Below are positions 34,897 to 44,262 of a stretch of DNA of 64,000 nt, in pieces. Positions within the stretch are counted from its first letter, which is position 1. Each line of letters begins with the position of its first letter. The stretch is taken from positions 1,364,001 to 1,428,000 of the forward strand of contig OY969813.1 of NCBI GenBank assembly GCA_963703355.1. The letters are read 5' to 3'. Position numbers and translations under genes: made by a program. Source of the stretch: Puia sp963703355. GTDB lineage: Bacteria > Bacteroidota > Bacteroidia > Chitinophagales > Chitinophagaceae. The notes beneath the pieces are model-generated. The model saw only the letters and a list, made by a program, of their open reading frames with translations. It was not told the DNA's origin and made no database searches.

Positions 34897-35534
34897 TAAG
34901 TAAAAACAAAAGTCAACACCAGATCATCAAAGATCTTGTAGAAAACAGAAAGCGGGATTGGTTTATCTTTTCTAAACTCAAAACTTAATTCACCCAAATC
35001 AGCTGATCGGACAAAATAAGGAGCTTTCCACCTGATATGTTCCCTGAAGTCGACGCCCCCCAGACTATACCATTTAAATATAGACTCTTTGGCACTCCAT
35101 AACAAGGTAAGCTGTCGTAAACGATGACCCGATTTTTCAATTCCCTCAAATGCTACGGCCGATTCGAGCGGAGATAAGAACTTATCCTTCACTTTTTCAA
35201 CTACGGGACTTACTTTTTCTACGTCCACCCCCACCCTGCTGCTGTCACTGACAATGGCAGCTGCATAATTTCCAAAATGGGATATGGAAAAATGATACTT
35301 TTCGTTAACCAGATAAGGCTTGCGGGTATCGGCAATCAATATCTCTTCGAGAGGAAAATCAGGAAATAATTTTACCAACAGATAACGACCCGCTAAATGT
35401 TGCAGTCTTTTCTGCGCATGAGATACGTCACGCTTCAGGGGAACAGTCTTTAGAAAAAAATTCTCCTCCTCCGTGATGTGCCAGATCGCCAGTTTAGTAG
35501 ATTCGTTGATATTATGTTGATAAAATATGGGCAT
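34896..35534 (-). CDS. 4'-phosphopantetheinyl transferase (Sfp type)
   Basis: 212 residues from the ATG at 35534; the longer frame starts at TTG. Motifs: RYLLVKLFPD, YHFSISHFGNYAAAIVSD, GVDVEKVSP with the Mg-binding Asp, and LLWSAKESIFKWY (conserved KE). It transfers phosphopantetheine from CoA to carrier proteins. The stop codon TAA is shared with the heptamer array that fills the spacer to DUF2130. Specific carrier protein not evident from context. Confidence 0.9.
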   Translation of the reverse strand: MPIFYQHNINESTKLAIWHITEEENFFLKTVPLKRDVSHAQKRLQHLAGRYLLVKLFPDFPLEEILIADTRKPYLVNEKYHFSISHFGNYAAAIVSDSSRVGVDVEKVSPVVEKVKDKFLSPLESAVAFEGIEKSGHRLRQLTLLWSAKESIFKWYSLGGVDFREHIRWKAPYFVRSADLGELSFEFRKDKPIPLSVFYKIFDDLVLTFVFT

Positions 35535-35580
35535 CAGAAAAAAGCTTAATGCGAAATTCGCTGCGTTTACGTGCTGAGGG

Positions 35581-35604
35581 TAAACAAATAAACAAATAAA
35601 CAAC
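35581..35604. repeat. Three octamers TAAACAAA/C before dcd
   Basis: Tandem TAAACAAA TAAACAAA TAAACAAC in the spacer between the divergent PPTase and dcd genes, ending 7 bp before the dcd ATG. May be simple AT-rich slippage. Confidence 0.6.
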
Positions 35605-35611
35605 GAAAAGG

Positions 35612-36148
35612 ATGATTTTATCTGATAAACGTATTATCGAAGAGATGGAAAAAGGCACGATTAAAATTCAACCGTACGATCGCGCCGACCTCGGCAGCAA
35701 TTCTTACGATGTTCACCTCGGGCCCTGGCTCGCTACTTACCGCGAACACATACTGGATGCAAAAAAACACAATGAGATCGAATCATTCGAAATACCCGAG
35801 GATGGTTTTGTGCTCTATCCGCATATTTTCTATCTGGGTGTCACTGCCGAATACACGGAAACGCACGAGCACGTTCCATTCCTGGAAGGAAAATCTTCTA
35901 CCGGCAGACTAGGAATCGATATTCACGCTACCGCAGGAAAAGGAGACGTTGGATTCTGCGGAAACTGGACGCTCGAAATTTCTGTAAAGCAACCGGTACG
36001 TATTTATAAAGGTATGCCCATCGGGCAATTGATTTATTTCCCTGTCGATGGTGAAATCGAAGTGAAATACAACCAGAAGAAAGGTGCTAAATACAGTGGG
36101 CAAACCAACAAACCGGTTGAGAGTATGATGTGGAAGAATAAATTCTAA
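35612..36148 (+). CDS. dcd: dCTP deaminase
   Basis: 178 residues. IQPYDRADLGSNSYDVHLGPWL, FLEGKSSTGRLGIDIHATAGKGD (active-site region with Arg and the catalytic Glu further on), and GNWTLEISVKQPVRIYKGMPIGQLIYF are the standard Dcd blocks. It deaminates dCTP to dUTP in pyrimidine deoxynucleotide synthesis. The purine-rich GAAAAGG just before the ATG could act as a ribosome site. Its stop codon overlaps the stop of the convergent DUF3810 gene. Confidence 0.95.
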   Translation: MILSDKRIIEEMEKGTIKIQPYDRADLGSNSYDVHLGPWLATYREHILDAKKHNEIESFEIPEDGFVLYPHIFYLGVTAEYTETHEHVPFLEGKSSTGRLGIDIHATAGKGDVGFCGNWTLEISVKQPVRIYKGMPIGQLIYFPVDGEIEVKYNQKKGAKYSGQTNKPVESMMWKNKF

Positions 36149-37227
36149 AACGCCGCCGCTCCGTATTTACGGTAATATGCAATGGCCAGCCCTACTACTT
36201 CATCATATGAATTGATTCCCTGCGGCTGACGGTTTGCTTTCAGATAATTTCCGTACAGCGCATGAATCACTGGCTCAAATGGATTCTCATATCGTCTGTA
36301 GAAAGCCCTTAGATCCCGGAGATCCTGCCTTACGTCGGGATGCAGGGACTCACGGTAAGGTATAAACGCAGTAGAGTCAAGCGAGTATAAGGCATTTGCC
36401 GAATATAAATACAAATCCACATACACAGAATATCTGAACGCCGGATCATCGGACGATTTGGTTGCAAGAAAACCACAGAAATTGGCTTCCTCTTCTTTAG
36501 CATACCCCAATTGATGACCTATTTCGTGACAGGTTGTAAATGGCTGCACGAATCTGGGAATGGTAGTGTTCACCTGAGCTTCCCCGCTGAAAGGATTATA
36601 ATAACCACTGAACCCCATATAGTTTGCCAGATATCCGTAGAAAGAAAATTTCACGGAAGGATTTGGATAGTAGTCAGCAGGTTCAGTAGCGCCTAATTTA
36701 TGGTAAGCAGCTACCGAGTGATGAAAAATGCTGTCGTTTGTTTGCAAATCATTTCTGGCGACGCGTGAAACGGAATCGATCGTATTCATTCTTGTAACCA
36801 GAAGACTAACAAGCGCGGTAAGGTCCTCTTTTGAATATTGTCGTATATCCAGATGCATTTGATCGGCGATGGGCATACGATCATAATTCAACCCCCACAG
36901 AATATTAAAAACAAGATAAATCCAGAGTATGATCGACACGCATCTCTTTATACAAAGACGAAGATATTCCCTGTGTAGCGTTCTCCTGAATGCCCTGGTA
37001 AAGAACCGCACAAGTGAGTAAATGATATAGGCCAGACAGGCCGCATAGAAAAAATCGCCTACACTAAATGGAATCCAGCCAAACAATATTCTTTGTAACC
37101 GGGACATAACCGGATAGATTCCGTTTGAATAATATTTTTCCACGGCCGAGGGAAAGAAAGAGAATATCTTAATCACTACAGCAAGTGCCAAAGGTATCAG
37201 CCAGGACCTATAACGTTTCCAATGCAT
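36145..37227 (-). CDS. DUF3810 membrane metalloprotease-like protein
   Basis: 360 residues from the ATG at 37227; longer starts up to TTG 37281 add a short cytoplasmic stretch. Three N-terminal membrane helices (about 7-25, 50-70, 95-115) precede a soluble domain with TTCHEIGHQLGYAKEEEANF: the HExxH zinc motif and a downstream Glu typical of gluzincins. DUF3810 is a Bacteroidota family without known function. Convergent with dcd with overlapping stop codons (TAG here, TAA there). Confidence 0.88.
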   Translation of the reverse strand: MHWKRYRSWLIPLALAVVIKIFSFFPSAVEKYYSNGIYPVMSRLQRILFGWIPFSVGDFFYAACLAYIIYSLVRFFTRAFRRTLHREYLRLCIKRCVSIILWIYLVFNILWGLNYDRMPIADQMHLDIRQYSKEDLTALVSLLVTRMNTIDSVSRVARNDLQTNDSIFHHSVAAYHKLGATEPADYYPNPSVKFSFYGYLANYMGFSGYYNPFSGEAQVNTTIPRFVQPFTTCHEIGHQLGYAKEEEANFCGFLATKSSDDPAFRYSVYVDLYLYSANALYSLDSTAFIPYRESLHPDVRQDLRDLRAFYRRYENPFEPVIHALYGNYLKANRQPQGINSYDEVVGLAIAYYRKYGAAAF

Positions 37228-37286
37228 GGGCTTAAAAATACATATTATTAGATCATCCATACTATATTGCAGCATATACAATTATC

Positions 37287-38915
37287 ATGGATCTTGATTT
37301 TAACAAGAATGAAGATAATATGAAACTGGCCCTTGGCCAGCTTCGAAACCGCTTCCAGAAAATAGCCATTGGAGGTGGCGTTAAATCGATTGAAAAACAA
37401 CACGAAAAAAATAAACTGACCGCGAGGGAAAGAATTGCTTACCTGATTGATCAGGATTCAACATTTTCTGAAATTGGCGCTTTTGCCGGATATGATATGT
37501 ATGAAGAATATGGCGGATGCCCTGCTGCGGGAACAGTTGCGGGTATTGGTTATGTCAGCGGCCGCCAGTGTGTTATTCTCGCCAACGATCAAACCGTTAA
37601 AGCCGGCGCATGGTTTCCGATTACGGGCAAAAAAAATCTCCGCATGCAGGAAATCGCCATGGAAAATCATCTGCCGGTAATTTATATTGTAGACAGTGCC
37701 GGTGTGTTTTTGCCCTTACAGGATGAAATATTTCCTGACAAAGAACATTTCGGCCGCATATTCAGAAACAACGCCAGAATGAGTGCAATGGGAATTTCGC
37801 AGTTGTCTGTTGTGATGGGTCCCTGTGTCGCCGGAGGCGCCTACCTGCCCATCATGAGTGATGAAACCATCATGGCTGAAGGAAATGGTTCTATTTTTTT
37901 GGCAGGGCCTTATCTGGTTAAAGCGGCGATCGGAGAAACAACCGACACTGAATCGCTTGGTGGCGCAGTAACCCATACTTCTATTTCAGGAATCGCTGAC
38001 TATAAATTCGAAACAGAACAGGAATGCCTCGACCTGGTAAAGAAAATTATGTCGGGCCTTGGCAAAGAGCAAACCAGCGGTTTTGATCGGATCGAATCTT
38101 TACCACCGTCCAAAAATCCTGAAGATATTTATGGACTGATCCCCACCGACTCTTCCAGACCTTACGATATGCTTGAAATTATTACCCGGGTGGTTGATGC
38201 ACCTGGTATTCAGCAATTCAAAGAAGATTACGGCAAAACCATTATTTGTGGATATGCACGTATTGATGGATGGTCCGTGGGAATAGTAGCCAATCAGCGA
38301 ACCATAGTAAAAACAAAAAAAGGCGAGGTGCAACTGGGTGGTGTGATTTACAATGACAGTGCCGATAAATCGGCGCGGTTTATCATGAATTGCAATCAGA
38401 AAAAAATTCCATTGCTGTTTCTCCAGGATGTTACAGGTTTTATGGTGGGTACGCGCAGCGAACAATCGGGAATTATTAAGGATGGTGCCAAGATGGTGAA
38501 CGCTGTTGCAAATTCTGTTGTTCCTAAATTCACCATTATCGTTGGGAATTCCTACGGAGCAGGAAATTATGCGATGTGTGGAAAATCATATGATCCCCGA
38601 CTAATATTTGCATGGCCTTCTGCGAAGATTGCAGTAATGGGAGGAGATCAGGCAGCAAAAACTTTGTTACAAATTCAGGTTGCTTCCCTGAAGGCAAAGG
38701 GTCAGGTGATCGATCCCTCAGAAGAAAAAAAGTTATTGGATGAAATTCGTAACCGCTACGAAAAACAAACAAGTCCGTATTATGCCGCTGCCCGTTTATG
38801 GGTGGATGGAATTATAGATCCGATGGAAACGAGAAAAATCATATCAGAAGGAATTAAAGCAGCCAATCACAATCCTGATATGGCTGAATTTAAAACTGGC
38901 GTATTCCAGGTTTAA
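37287..38915 (+). CDS. Acyl-CoA carboxylase carboxyltransferase subunit (propionyl/methylcrotonyl-CoA type)
   Basis: 542 residues, full length for a biotin-dependent carboxyltransferase beta subunit. The double crotonase-like fold is visible: KLTARERIAYLIDQDSTFSE at the N-terminus, GPCVAGGAYLPIMSDE (first oxyanion hole) and GNSYGAGNYAMCGKSYDPRL (second). It moves CO2 from carboxybiotin to an acyl-CoA. The methylcrotonyl type would feed HMG-CoA lyase (8223), but no biotin carboxylase gene is adjacent. Substrate is inferred. Confidence 0.9.
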   Translation: MDLDFNKNEDNMKLALGQLRNRFQKIAIGGGVKSIEKQHEKNKLTARERIAYLIDQDSTFSEIGAFAGYDMYEEYGGCPAAGTVAGIGYVSGRQCVILANDQTVKAGAWFPITGKKNLRMQEIAMENHLPVIYIVDSAGVFLPLQDEIFPDKEHFGRIFRNNARMSAMGISQLSVVMGPCVAGGAYLPIMSDETIMAEGNGSIFLAGPYLVKAAIGETTDTESLGGAVTHTSISGIADYKFETEQECLDLVKKIMSGLGKEQTSGFDRIESLPPSKNPEDIYGLIPTDSSRPYDMLEIITRVVDAPGIQQFKEDYGKTIICGYARIDGWSVGIVANQRTIVKTKKGEVQLGGVIYNDSADKSARFIMNCNQKKIPLLFLQDVTGFMVGTRSEQSGIIKDGAKMVNAVANSVVPKFTIIVGNSYGAGNYAMCGKSYDPRLIFAWPSAKIAVMGGDQAAKTLLQIQVASLKAKGQVIDPSEEKKLLDEIRNRYEKQTSPYYAAARLWVDGIIDPMETRKIISEGIKAANHNPDMAEFKTGVFQV

Positions 38916-39060
38916 TCACTAATATGGAATGTTGAAATTGTGAGACTGTAATAATGTATAAATGAAATGTTGGATTTAATTTTTAATTCCTTCTCCTTTT
39001 TTCTACATATACACAATTGCACCATTTCACACTGTTAATAAAACAAAATTAAAATCAATT

Positions 39061-39519
39061 TTGCAGGATCACGTAATCATGTATACCGACGGTGCATCGC
39101 GCGGAAATCCAGGGCCGGGTGGTTATGGCACCATACTTATGTGGAATGGAATCGAAAAACAATTGTCGGGAGGGTATCTCCGTACTACCAACAACAGGAT
39201 GGAATTGATGGCAGTGATTGCAGGACTGGAAGCACTCCGCAAAAATGGAGTCAGACTGAAGATCTATTCCGATAGTCAGTACGTTGTTAATGCAGTAGAA
39301 AAAGGCTGGCTGAAAACATGGATTGCCACTGATTTCAAAGGCGGCAAGAAAAATAGAGATTTATGGATGAGATATGCTGTGCTGGCTGCAAAACATACCA
39401 TTCAGTTTTTCTGGGTGAAGGGTCATGCCTCCAATCCTCATAATAATCGATGTGACGAACTCGCCACCGCCGCCGCTGATGGCCCTCACCTATTAGAAGA
39501 CAAAGGATATGAGGGATGA
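39061..39519 (+). CDS. rnhA: Ribonuclease HI
   Basis: 152 residues with TTG as start, chosen because a later ATG (39079) would remove the first beta strand. Catalytic residues in expected spacing: Asp10 (YTDGAS), Glu48 (NRMELMAV), Asp71 (IYSDSQYV) and Asp132 (NRCDELA), plus the basic GKKNRDLW handle and KGHASNPHN. It cleaves RNA in RNA:DNA hybrids. Upstream 145-bp spacer is AT-rich with no strong signal. Confidence 0.94.
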   Translation: MQDHVIMYTDGASRGNPGPGGYGTILMWNGIEKQLSGGYLRTTNNRMELMAVIAGLEALRKNGVRLKIYSDSQYVVNAVEKGWLKTWIATDFKGGKKNRDLWMRYAVLAAKHTIQFFWVKGHASNPHNNRCDELATAAADGPHLLEDKGYEG

Positions 39520-39524
39520 CTATT

Positions 39525-39613
39525 GGTTATGGGTTATGGGCTATAAATTATTAACGAGCGTTAATAGTCAACCATATTCCCATACTCCCATACTCCCATA
39601 CTCCCATACTTTC
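39525..39613. repeat. Mixed arrays: GGGTTAT left, CATACTCC right, between convergent genes
   Basis: Left arm GGTTATGGGTTATGGG (39525-39540) and right arm with four CATACTCC octamers (39577-39611) can pair partially. They fill the spacer between the rnhA and DUF6580 stop codons and probably form a bidirectional terminator-like structure. The right arm is the same word family as at 56975-57014. Confidence 0.75.
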
Positions 39614-40192
39614 TTAGCCTGCTTTTATCTCTTTCCCAACCGCACGGTAGTTTCTAATGAATGCATACATGCCGAAAAGTATAGCGGAAAAAATTAGTGT
39701 GGCCAGTATGCTGGTTTTATAAAAAGGAATTCCATCAGCATAACAGAGCATGAGACCGTTGAAAGTCTTAGGTCTGTCTAATCCGCGAATGGGTCCGTTA
39801 CTGGCCCAGACAATAAAATTGGATGCGATGAAGTATAGCGTGGGTGCAGCAATGGAAGCAACGGTAATTTGTAAAATATTTAATTTTTTAATGGCCATTC
39901 CTACAAATACCAATAGTGTGAAGAGCAGATAATTTTGCCATTGTCCTTCATAAAATCCCTGCATGTTGGTGGCACCTCCGATATATAACAACTGGAATAT
40001 CAAATCTGAAATAAACATAGACAGTACCGGGATAATAAAAGCCCATTTTTTATCTTTTATTACCGCGCCGGCAAATACAGCCATTGCCCATTGTGGTGCA
40101 AATCCAAATGGACGATTGGGTATCACCCGGTAAAGGGCAGCGATGATAACCAGTAGAACAAAAGACCAGACTATCTTATTTGTAGATTTCAT
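39614..40192 (-). CDS. DUF6580-like multi-span membrane protein
   Basis: 192 residues with five to six hydrophobic helices (WSFVLLVIIAALYRVIP, WAMAVFAGAVI, IIPVLSMFISDLIFQLLY, YLLFTLLVFVGMAI, ILATLIFSAILFGMYAF). NRPFGFAPQWAMAVFAGA and SDLIFQLL match my memory of the DUF6580 family, which resembles ECF-transporter S components. Substrate and role unknown. Convergent with rnhA. Confidence 0.75.
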   Translation of the reverse strand: MKSTNKIVWSFVLLVIIAALYRVIPNRPFGFAPQWAMAVFAGAVIKDKKWAFIIPVLSMFISDLIFQLLYIGGATNMQGFYEGQWQNYLLFTLLVFVGMAIKKLNILQITVASIAAPTLYFIASNFIVWASNGPIRGLDRPKTFNGLMLCYADGIPFYKTSILATLIFSAILFGMYAFIRNYRAVGKEIKAG

Positions 40193-40280
40193 TAGTTTGA
40201 TTTAAACACGTAAAATTAGCTGTTTTTAAAAAAAAGGAAAAACATAATACCAGACGATACGAAATCACAAGCAATGCGTG

Positions 40281-41519
40281 TTAATGCATCGTGGGTATGG
40301 ATGCCTTATAAATGACGGTATCGTCCAATGCGCTGATCGTACTCTCTGCGCTGTCGAAACTAACCCAGGCTTCACCTTTATTCCTTTGAAAGGATGTGCC
40401 GTCTTTTTCAACTATTTCCACAGAACCTGAAAAAACCAGAAATATTTCTATAGAGCGGGAAATGAGTTGCTCTCTACTTCCCTTTGCAATTTGCAGTCTG
40501 CTAAGCTCAAAATCGGGAGCGGGTGTAGGGTATACCAGGGTACCTCCTGATGTTTCTACGCCGGTTATAATGTTTGGAACCGTTACTTCAAATTTTACAT
40601 GTTTCATCAGTTCCGGCACGTCCACGTGTTTGTTAGTTAAGCCGCCCCTCAATACATTGTCAGAATTCGACATGATCTCTACATTCTGACCTTCCAGATA
40701 GGCGTGTAGCAGACCCGCATCCTGGAAAACAGCCTGTCCGGGTTGGATATGTACCAAATTGAGAAAATAAACAGAAAATATCCCTCTGTCAATATGCCCA
40801 TTCTGTGAATAGGTCATGGCTGCCCTTGCCGCCCAGAAGTCCTCTTTGTCCTTACTAAGTTTTCCCGCCTGAAAATGGGATACGATTCTTTCAACAAGTG
40901 TTTTTAAATGTCGGTCCACCTGAACCTGTGGCAACTCCATCACATGTTTGTAAAGCTTTCTGTAGTTATCACCTCCGAATACAGGAACCAGAAAATGCAG
41001 CTCCGGTATTTCGCGTAAAATGTTCTGCAGCGCCTTGGGAGACTTGAATCCATGCAGGAGCCAGAACTCGCTTAAAGCCAGCATCAGTTCCGGTTTGTGG
41101 TTGTTATCCTTAAAATTTCTATCAGCTGCGCCAACGTCAATGCCACGTTGATTCTCCTCCTCAAATGCTGATTGCGCGGCGGTTTTGTCGGGATGTACCT
41201 GTATGGACAACATATCTTTCACATCCAGTATCTTCAGCAAATAAGGCAGATGGCCAAAAGTCTCAAATACCTTTTCGCCCAATGTTTGTTTGGGAAATGA
41301 TGCTATATAATCTTTCAGCGATATCGGGTTTTCTAATTTGTTTTCAAACTCAGCGCTGCCTCTTTCATGAGCTCCCAACCAGAATTCAGCGTAGGTTTCA
41401 CCTTTTACAACAGGGATATTCAGCAATTTCGGTAAGTAGTAATATCCTCCCCAAGCGTAGTGTTGCACCTTTCCCGTTATCGGCAGTACCCGATATTTAC
41501 TCAGTTCCATATTTTTCAT
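40281..41519 (-). CDS. manA: Mannose-6-phosphate isomerase, class I
   Basis: 412 residues from the ATG at 41519 (ATG 41510 also possible; a GTG at 41552 would overlap yraN). Zinc-ligand motifs: LSIQVHPDK (Gln and His), NHKPELMLAL (Glu), and QDAGLLHAYLEGQNVEIMSN (the final His). It interconverts mannose-6-P and fructose-6-P. It is divergent from yraN with only 23 bp between start codons. Confidence 0.94.
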   Translation of the reverse strand: MKNMELSKYRVLPITGKVQHYAWGGYYYLPKLLNIPVVKGETYAEFWLGAHERGSAEFENKLENPISLKDYIASFPKQTLGEKVFETFGHLPYLLKILDVKDMLSIQVHPDKTAAQSAFEEENQRGIDVGAADRNFKDNNHKPELMLALSEFWLLHGFKSPKALQNILREIPELHFLVPVFGGDNYRKLYKHVMELPQVQVDRHLKTLVERIVSHFQAGKLSKDKEDFWAARAAMTYSQNGHIDRGIFSVYFLNLVHIQPGQAVFQDAGLLHAYLEGQNVEIMSNSDNVLRGGLTNKHVDVPELMKHVKFEVTVPNIITGVETSGGTLVYPTPAPDFELSRLQIAKGSREQLISRSIEIFLVFSGSVEIVEKDGTSFQRNKGEAWVSFDSAESTISALDDTVIYKASIPTMH

Positions 41520-41542
41520 TAGTGGCTCAAAGTAAAGCAAAA

Positions 41543-41902
41543 ATGGCCGCACACAATGAATTTGGAAAAGCAGGAGAACAAATGGCTGCAGATTGGCTGG
41601 AGCAGCGGGGATTTGAACTGATTGCCCGAAACTGGAAATTCGCGCGATATGAAGTAGATATCATTGCCAGCAAGAATGCTGTATTACATTTTATTGAAGT
41701 CAAATCGCGACATGACGATCATTTTGGAAAACCTGAGGACTGGGTCAACAGGAAAAAGGGCCGACATTTGTTGACTGCCGGCGAGGCGTTTCAGGATAAA
41801 TTCCCTATATGGAATCAGGTTCAGTACGATATTCTTTCAATTCTGTTAACTCCGGACGGTAAACGTGATTTCTTTTTTATAGAAGATGTATATTGGTGGT
41901 GA
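41543..41902 (+). CDS. yraN: YraN/UPF0102 family endonuclease-like protein
   Basis: 119 residues starting at the ATG at 41543. A much longer ORF from 41165 only reads antisense to manA and is discarded. GKAGEQMAADWLEQRGFELIARN, EVDIIASKNAVLHFIEVKSR (the D and E-x-K of a PD-(D/E)xK nuclease fold) and RKKGRHLLTAGEAF are the UPF0102 blocks. Members are predicted Holliday-junction-resolvase-like nucleases. The stop TGA overlaps the ATG of the MutS-like gene by one base, so the two are translationally coupled. Confidence 0.93.
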   Translation: MAAHNEFGKAGEQMAADWLEQRGFELIARNWKFARYEVDIIASKNAVLHFIEVKSRHDDHFGKPEDWVNRKKGRHLLTAGEAFQDKFPIWNQVQYDILSILLTPDGKRDFFFIEDVYWW

Positions 41903-43719
41903 TGACACAAAAAGCAGGTGACAGAGATGCGATAACACAGGAATACCAGCATAATATAGATCGTAACCGATCGGCTATCCAGAAGATTAAGAACGAAAGA
42001 AAAAATATTTCAATCGCCAGGTTTATTGTGGTAATTGTTGCATTTGGATTCGGCTGGTACGTGTGGCCTTCTGTTTCAACGGTTTTCGTAATTTTTCTTC
42101 TTTCGGGTATCCTGTTCACAATGCTTGTTTTTCGCGATGTCGACAAACTATCGTTTATAAAAAATTACGAGCGTCTTGTTATTATTAATCAGCATGAACT
42201 GGATGCCATCGGTCTCTCTATAACATCATATGATGATGGTCATATCTTTTCTGATCCAGCTCATGCATATGCTTCGGATCTGGACCTGTTCGGCCCCTCT
42301 TCTTTATATCAATGGTTAAGCCGTTGTCATGCAGAGCAGTCAAAACTGTTACTGGCTGATCGTTTAAAAGCTCCTCCATTTGGGGGACGAGTAAAAAAAT
42401 ACCAGGAAGCCGCAAAAGAACTTTCCGTTAAGCAGGCATCGTGTCAGCAATTTCAATCACATGCTATTGAAAACCCGCTCACATACGCTACCGAAAAAAA
42501 ATTAAAAGATTGGGCAGCATCACCCGCACCCGGATTTGAAAAAGCGTACTGGAAGTGGGTTCAGCATATCTACCCCATCGTTCCGGTTGCCATTTCTCTT
42601 TTGTTCGCTTTTGATTATATCTCAAATAGAACGTTGGTTTTATGCCTTGTCATTTTTTATGTCGTGTACATGATACTAAGTCGCAAAATCAATCCTGAAT
42701 TTGCCATGTTATTCAGTATCGAATCGGAGGTGGATACCATTTACAAACAAATTCGTCATATAGAGAATGAAAAATTTAATACTGAATTACTCCAATCAAT
42801 ACAGTCCCGCCTCAGCCCAACCACTTCAAATGCGACCTCCACGGTAATCAGAGATTTTCATCGCATCCTTAAAAAAATTGAGTTTCGTTCAAATCTCGTA
42901 GTATCGCCCATCCTGCAGTTTTTTCTTATATGGGATATTCGTCAGGTACTTGCTCTCAATGATTGGAAGAAGAAAAACAAACTTCAACTAAACGAGTGGT
43001 TTACGGTGGTAAGCGAAATGGAGGTTTTGGTGAGCGTAGCTTCCCTGGTACACAACGAACCAGACTGGTGTTTCCCCCAAGTAGACGACAATTTTTTTCA
43101 TTTCGACACGGAAAATATCGGGCATCCATTAATTAAACCGGCATCCCGGATCTCGAATAATTTTGAAATGGAGGGAACCGGGCGGATTGCACTGATAACC
43201 GGTTCCAATATGGCAGGCAAGAGTACATTCTTAAGATCACTCGGCGTAAACACAGTACTTGCTTTAATGGGGGCGCCCGTTTGTGCTGATAAAATGAATA
43301 TTTGTAATATGCATCTGATCAGCAGCATGCGCGTTGCAGATAATTTATCCGAGAACACCTCCACATTTTATGCAGAACTCAAAAAATTGCAATATATTAT
43401 AGAATCCGTTAATCGCGGGGAGCACTCCCTGATATTACTTGATGAAGTGCTGAGGGGTACGAATTCTACTGACCGTCACAAAGGATCCAAGGCCCTGGTA
43501 AAACAATTGCTTAAAGAGAACGCAGTTGCTGTGATGGCTACTCACGACACGGAGCTTGCTCATTCGGAATCATCGGATAAATCGGTTTCAAATTATCATT
43601 TTGAAGGCAGGCTCATACAAGACGAACTCTTTTTTGATTATAAAATCAAAAAAGGTATTTGCGAGAGCCTTAACGCAACTGCATTGATGAAAAAAATAGG
43701 TATTCATTTTCAGGATTGA
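41902..43719 (+). CDS. Membrane-anchored MutS-like ATPase
   Basis: 605 residues from the ATG at 41902. N-terminal coiled segment, two hydrophobic helices (about 35-76), a second hydrophobic pair (about 225-257), then the MutS clamp/lever-like region and an ABC-type ATPase: Walker A GSNMAGKST at 434-442, Walker B LILLDE with Asp514-Glu515, and a signature-like NLSENTSTFYAELKKL. The mismatch-recognition domain (Phe-x-Glu) is absent. It is not classical MutS or MutS2 (no Smr domain). Operon with yraN, a nuclease-like protein. Function unknown. Confidence 0.9.
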   Translation: MTQKAGDRDAITQEYQHNIDRNRSAIQKIKNERKNISIARFIVVIVAFGFGWYVWPSVSTVFVIFLLSGILFTMLVFRDVDKLSFIKNYERLVIINQHELDAIGLSITSYDDGHIFSDPAHAYASDLDLFGPSSLYQWLSRCHAEQSKLLLADRLKAPPFGGRVKKYQEAAKELSVKQASCQQFQSHAIENPLTYATEKKLKDWAASPAPGFEKAYWKWVQHIYPIVPVAISLLFAFDYISNRTLVLCLVIFYVVYMILSRKINPEFAMLFSIESEVDTIYKQIRHIENEKFNTELLQSIQSRLSPTTSNATSTVIRDFHRILKKIEFRSNLVVSPILQFFLIWDIRQVLALNDWKKKNKLQLNEWFTVVSEMEVLVSVASLVHNEPDWCFPQVDDNFFHFDTENIGHPLIKPASRISNNFEMEGTGRIALITGSNMAGKSTFLRSLGVNTVLALMGAPVCADKMNICNMHLISSMRVADNLSENTSTFYAELKKLQYIIESVNRGEHSLILLDEVLRGTNSTDRHKGSKALVKQLLKENAVAVMATHDTELAHSESSDKSVSNYHFEGRLIQDELFFDYKIKKGICESLNATALMKKIGIHFQD

Positions 43720-43732
43720 TATATTTACCTTC

Positions 43733-44257
43733 ATGGTCAACACTACAGTAAATCTCAGGTCATTCAAAAATCTCGTTTCCAAAAACAAAAAACGGCTAAG
43801 AAATTTCCTAACCCGTCTGGAAAAAAAAGATGCAGTTAATCTGCATCTTATTACACTGGAAGCCAATGAACTTTCGTGGGCCAAAACAGATTGCCTGGAT
43901 TGCGCAAACTGTTGCAAAACCATGTCTCCTACTTATACATCTCGTGACTTGACCCGTATTTCGACGCACCTGGGTATGACGGTCAAAGATTTCAAAACAA
44001 AATGGCTGTATAAAGACAGAACAGGCGACTGGCTGAATAAGAGTCAGCCCTGCCAGTTCCTGGATCTGAAAACCAATCTTTGTGGAATTTATGAAGTAAG
44101 ACCCGCTGACTGTGCAGGATTCCCTCATCATAGTACAAAAAAAATTAAGGATTACGGTCACGTGTATAAACAAAATGTAGAATTTTGTCCAGCTACTTAC
44201 CGTCTCGTTGAATTCATGGAAGAAGGTATTTCGGATGGCAGGTGGAAGTTAAAGTAA
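43733..44257 (+). CDS. YkgJ-family cysteine-cluster protein
   Basis: 174 residues. Cys ligands are in CLDCANCCKTMSPTY, QPCQFLD, LCGIYEVRPADCAGFPH and FCPATY, the pattern of the YkgJ/UPF0153 family, predicted to bind zinc or an Fe-S cluster. The first 50 residues are basic and helical (RSFKNLVSKNKKRLRNF). It overlaps the long xerD frame but not the preferred xerD start. Role unknown. Confidence 0.9.
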   Translation: MVNTTVNLRSFKNLVSKNKKRLRNFLTRLEKKDAVNLHLITLEANELSWAKTDCLDCANCCKTMSPTYTSRDLTRISTHLGMTVKDFKTKWLYKDRTGDWLNKSQPCQFLDLKTNLCGIYEVRPADCAGFPHHSTKKIKDYGHVYKQNVEFCPATYRLVEFMEEGISDGRWKLK

Positions 44258-44262
44258 ACACC

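Noticed and set aside
41165..41542. Upstream 126-codon extension of the yraN frame
   Set aside because: It runs antisense through manA coding sequence; the UPF0102 family begins at the ATG at 41543.
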